Assembly (NCBI RefSeq): GCF_902686445.1 | Contig: NC_062219.1 | Location: 41,691,056-41,755,055, forward strand | Reading direction: 5' to 3' | Length of the DNA: 64,000 bases | From: Sciurus carolinensis | Lineage: Eukaryota; Chordata; Mammalia; Rodentia; Sciuridae | Part shown: piece by piece, positions 62,265-64,000 of the stretch | Position numbering within the stretch: position 1 is the first letter of the stretch | Layout of the letters: every line of letters starts with the position of its first letter | Translations under genes and position numbers: made by a program | The notes under the pieces: generated by a model | What the model was told of the DNA's origin: nothing | The model's database searches: none | The model's input: the letters and a program-made list of their open reading frames with translations, nothing else

Positions 62265-63535
62265 ATAGATCTTAAGAAACAAAGACATGATTTTTTTCCC
62301 TAAATAATATGGAAATGTTCACATATATATAGTCATGCAGTGAGATGATACTAATCATCTCTTACCTTCCATTGTTATCATTATGGTCATGTGTTCCATA
62401 ATAAATATGGGCAACACCATAAAATATTTTCAGAATTCAGAAATAAGTTGTCTGCCATTTATTGATTTACTGCTTTGATAAGTAGAGAAATAAAATTTAT
62501 TTTCTTCAACTAAATTCCACTGGGTTCAAATGGGGACAATTATCTGTTCCTCGTTCTAGTGGGGAGAACAAGTATCAGTCAAGGCCAGTCCAAATATTTT
62601 CTTTCTAAGACTGAAAGTTCAGTTGCAGGAGCAGGTCTCAAATCAGAAAGCGAAAGTCATCCCAGAATTTATTTGCTGGCACTCTGTGAGGTGGAGGCAT
62701 CAGTCTCTTCCATCTGTGGGGTGTTTAAACTGGGAATTGTGAGCTTGAGGCTGCTGGTGTCCATCCTGCCTGCCACACATCAAGCCCTGGCGTGAAAACT
62801 CAAGCCAGACAGAGATGAGCAGAACCAAGGGCAAGAGTCTGAGCCCTGTAGCCCTGTTAACAAGCTTAAGCTCCTGGATGTAGCTGTGAATAGGCAAAAC
62901 AAAACAAAAACAAACAAACAAACCATAGAGAACTGAGAAGCAGAGGCAAAGCCCAAGAGTATTATTGAAGCCCCAACCTCCTTTTTGCAGGGTGGGTTAC
63001 ACTTTTGGACGTACAGATAGTTATATGAATTGAGTGTCTTCCTCTTGAAGTCGAACTTAAAGTATAATCTACAGCTGATGATTAAACATAGATTCATAGG
63101 ACAGACACTACCTAGGCATGACAAGCAGGGCTGGAGAAAGATGGAGCAGGAACTTGTGCTCAGATCTTAGTCTTGACATGAACTAGGCAAACTGCACCTT
63201 GACAAAAAGTAAGCATGACAGACTCTCCAGCCAGGTTGGTAAAACTGAGAGCTGGATGAAGCACAGGTTAGCTGGTATAATGTCCCAATTAACAGACACT
63301 TAAGTTGTGATTAGCGGGTTGAAAATAATGGAACTATACCTCTAATAAGTACATGGCCTCACACAAAGGAGAAAATCACCATTGGCTCTTCCACCTTTTC
63401 TACCTGCACTTTCTTACTGGTTTGCACCTTTCAGAGAACTCAAAATGCTGGCCTTGTGGGACAGGTTTCACTATTCTAATTAATTCAAGAGAGAGACTTT
63501 TTAAAAATTATGAAAAGATTATTAACATAATAATC
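62265..63535. other. Intergenic, nothing recognised
   Basis: No gene or nameable repeat, apart from an AAACAAAAACAAAC run near 62900. Overlapping short ORFs here have no domains. Confidence 0.45.
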
Positions 63536-63540
63536 ATTAT

Positions 63541-63747
63541 CGCTGGGCATGGTGACACACACCTTAATCCCAGGAGCTTGGGAGGATGAAGCAGAAGGTT
63601 TGCAAGTTCAAAGTCAGTTTCAGCAGTTTAGTGAGGCCCTAAACAACTTAGCAAGACATTGTCTCAAAATAAAAAGTAAAAAATAAATTGCCTGGGAATG
63701 TGGGTCAGTGGGAAATCATCTATGGGTTCAATCTCTGGTACCAAAAT
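63541..63747 (+). repeat. B1-dID composite SINE
   Basis: A B1 half (CGCTGGGCATGGTGACAC, AGCAAGACATTGTCTC) joined to an ID half (GGGAATGTGGGTCAGTGG, GGGTTCAATCTCTGGTACC). Confidence 0.85.
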
Positions 63748-63749
63748 AA

Positions 63750-64000
63750 TAACGATAACCATAATCTTAATGAAAAATGATAGAAAAACTGAGTACTTGG
63801 GAAAATCTAATTTAAAACTAATTTGTTGAGAAATGATTGATATACAAAAAGCAGTACATATTTTAATGCAGACCACTTGATGAATTAGGAAATAAGTATA
63901 TACCATGAAGCCATGAACACTATCAATGCCACAAACATCCATGACTTCCAAAAGTTTCCTACTACCATCTTTTTTATCATCATCATTATTTTGTGTAAGG
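63750..64000. other. Intergenic to window end
   Basis: No gene or repeat recognised. The PKIB gene expected beyond this point is not reached. Confidence 0.5.

Noticed and set aside
41640..64000. Coding exons of PKIB, the expected neighbour
   Set aside because: No frame here encodes the kinase-inhibitor motif, so the gene is probably beyond the window.

Overview
The window is mammalian nuclear DNA, most likely from a squirrel-family rodent. Two things point there. First, it carries many short SINEs with the rodent ID box-A/B core (tRNA-Ala-like, GGGGCTGGGGATATAGCTCAG). Second, it carries B1 (7SL-like) monomers joined to an ID half, the B1-dID arrangement known from sciurids and relatives. The species call is an inference from repeats only. 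No bacterial, plasmid or exogenous viral features were seen.

Two protein-coding genes are present, both on the minus strand and arranged head to tail. FABP7 (brain fatty-acid-binding protein) has four coding exons between 37810 and 41381. SMPDL3A (acid sphingomyelinase-like phosphodiesterase 3A) has eight coding exons between 10388 and 33988. Every splice site is GT-AG, reading phase is kept across all junctions, and the conceptual products are 132 and 450 residues. This FABP7-then-SMPDL3A order matches human 6q22.31. The expected outer neighbours (PKIB to the right, CLVS2 to the left) are not reached.

Layout: 1-10.1 kb is intergenic and rich in LTRs (MaLR-like solo LTRs, an MLT1-type LTR, L2 and old L1). 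10.1-34.0 kb is SMPDL3A, with a CpG-island first exon near 33.6-34.1 kb and a 6.3-kb near-full-length L1 in intron 1. 34.1-37.5 kb is a short intergenic gap holding an inverted MER5A-like copy and a complete Tigger-type MITE. 37.5-41.6 kb is FABP7, with a TATA-like promoter. 41.6-64 kb is intergenic, with ID, B1-dID, LTR, L2 and truncated L1 copies and no gene that I can support.

The two genes act in lipid biology but not obviously together. FABP7 is a cytosolic carrier of long-chain fatty acids in radial glia and astrocytes. SMPDL3A is a secreted/lysosomal metallophosphodiesterase active on nucleotides and nucleotide-linked small molecules. I found no undescribed biological system. The most informative non-genic structures are the L1 (nested inside a SINE, with a repeated GC-rich 5' UTR that carries long antisense ORFs, antisense to SMPDL3A), a recent 213-219 bp dispersed duplication inside an LTR at 1.9 kb, and a homeodomain-site cluster in FABP7 intron 1.
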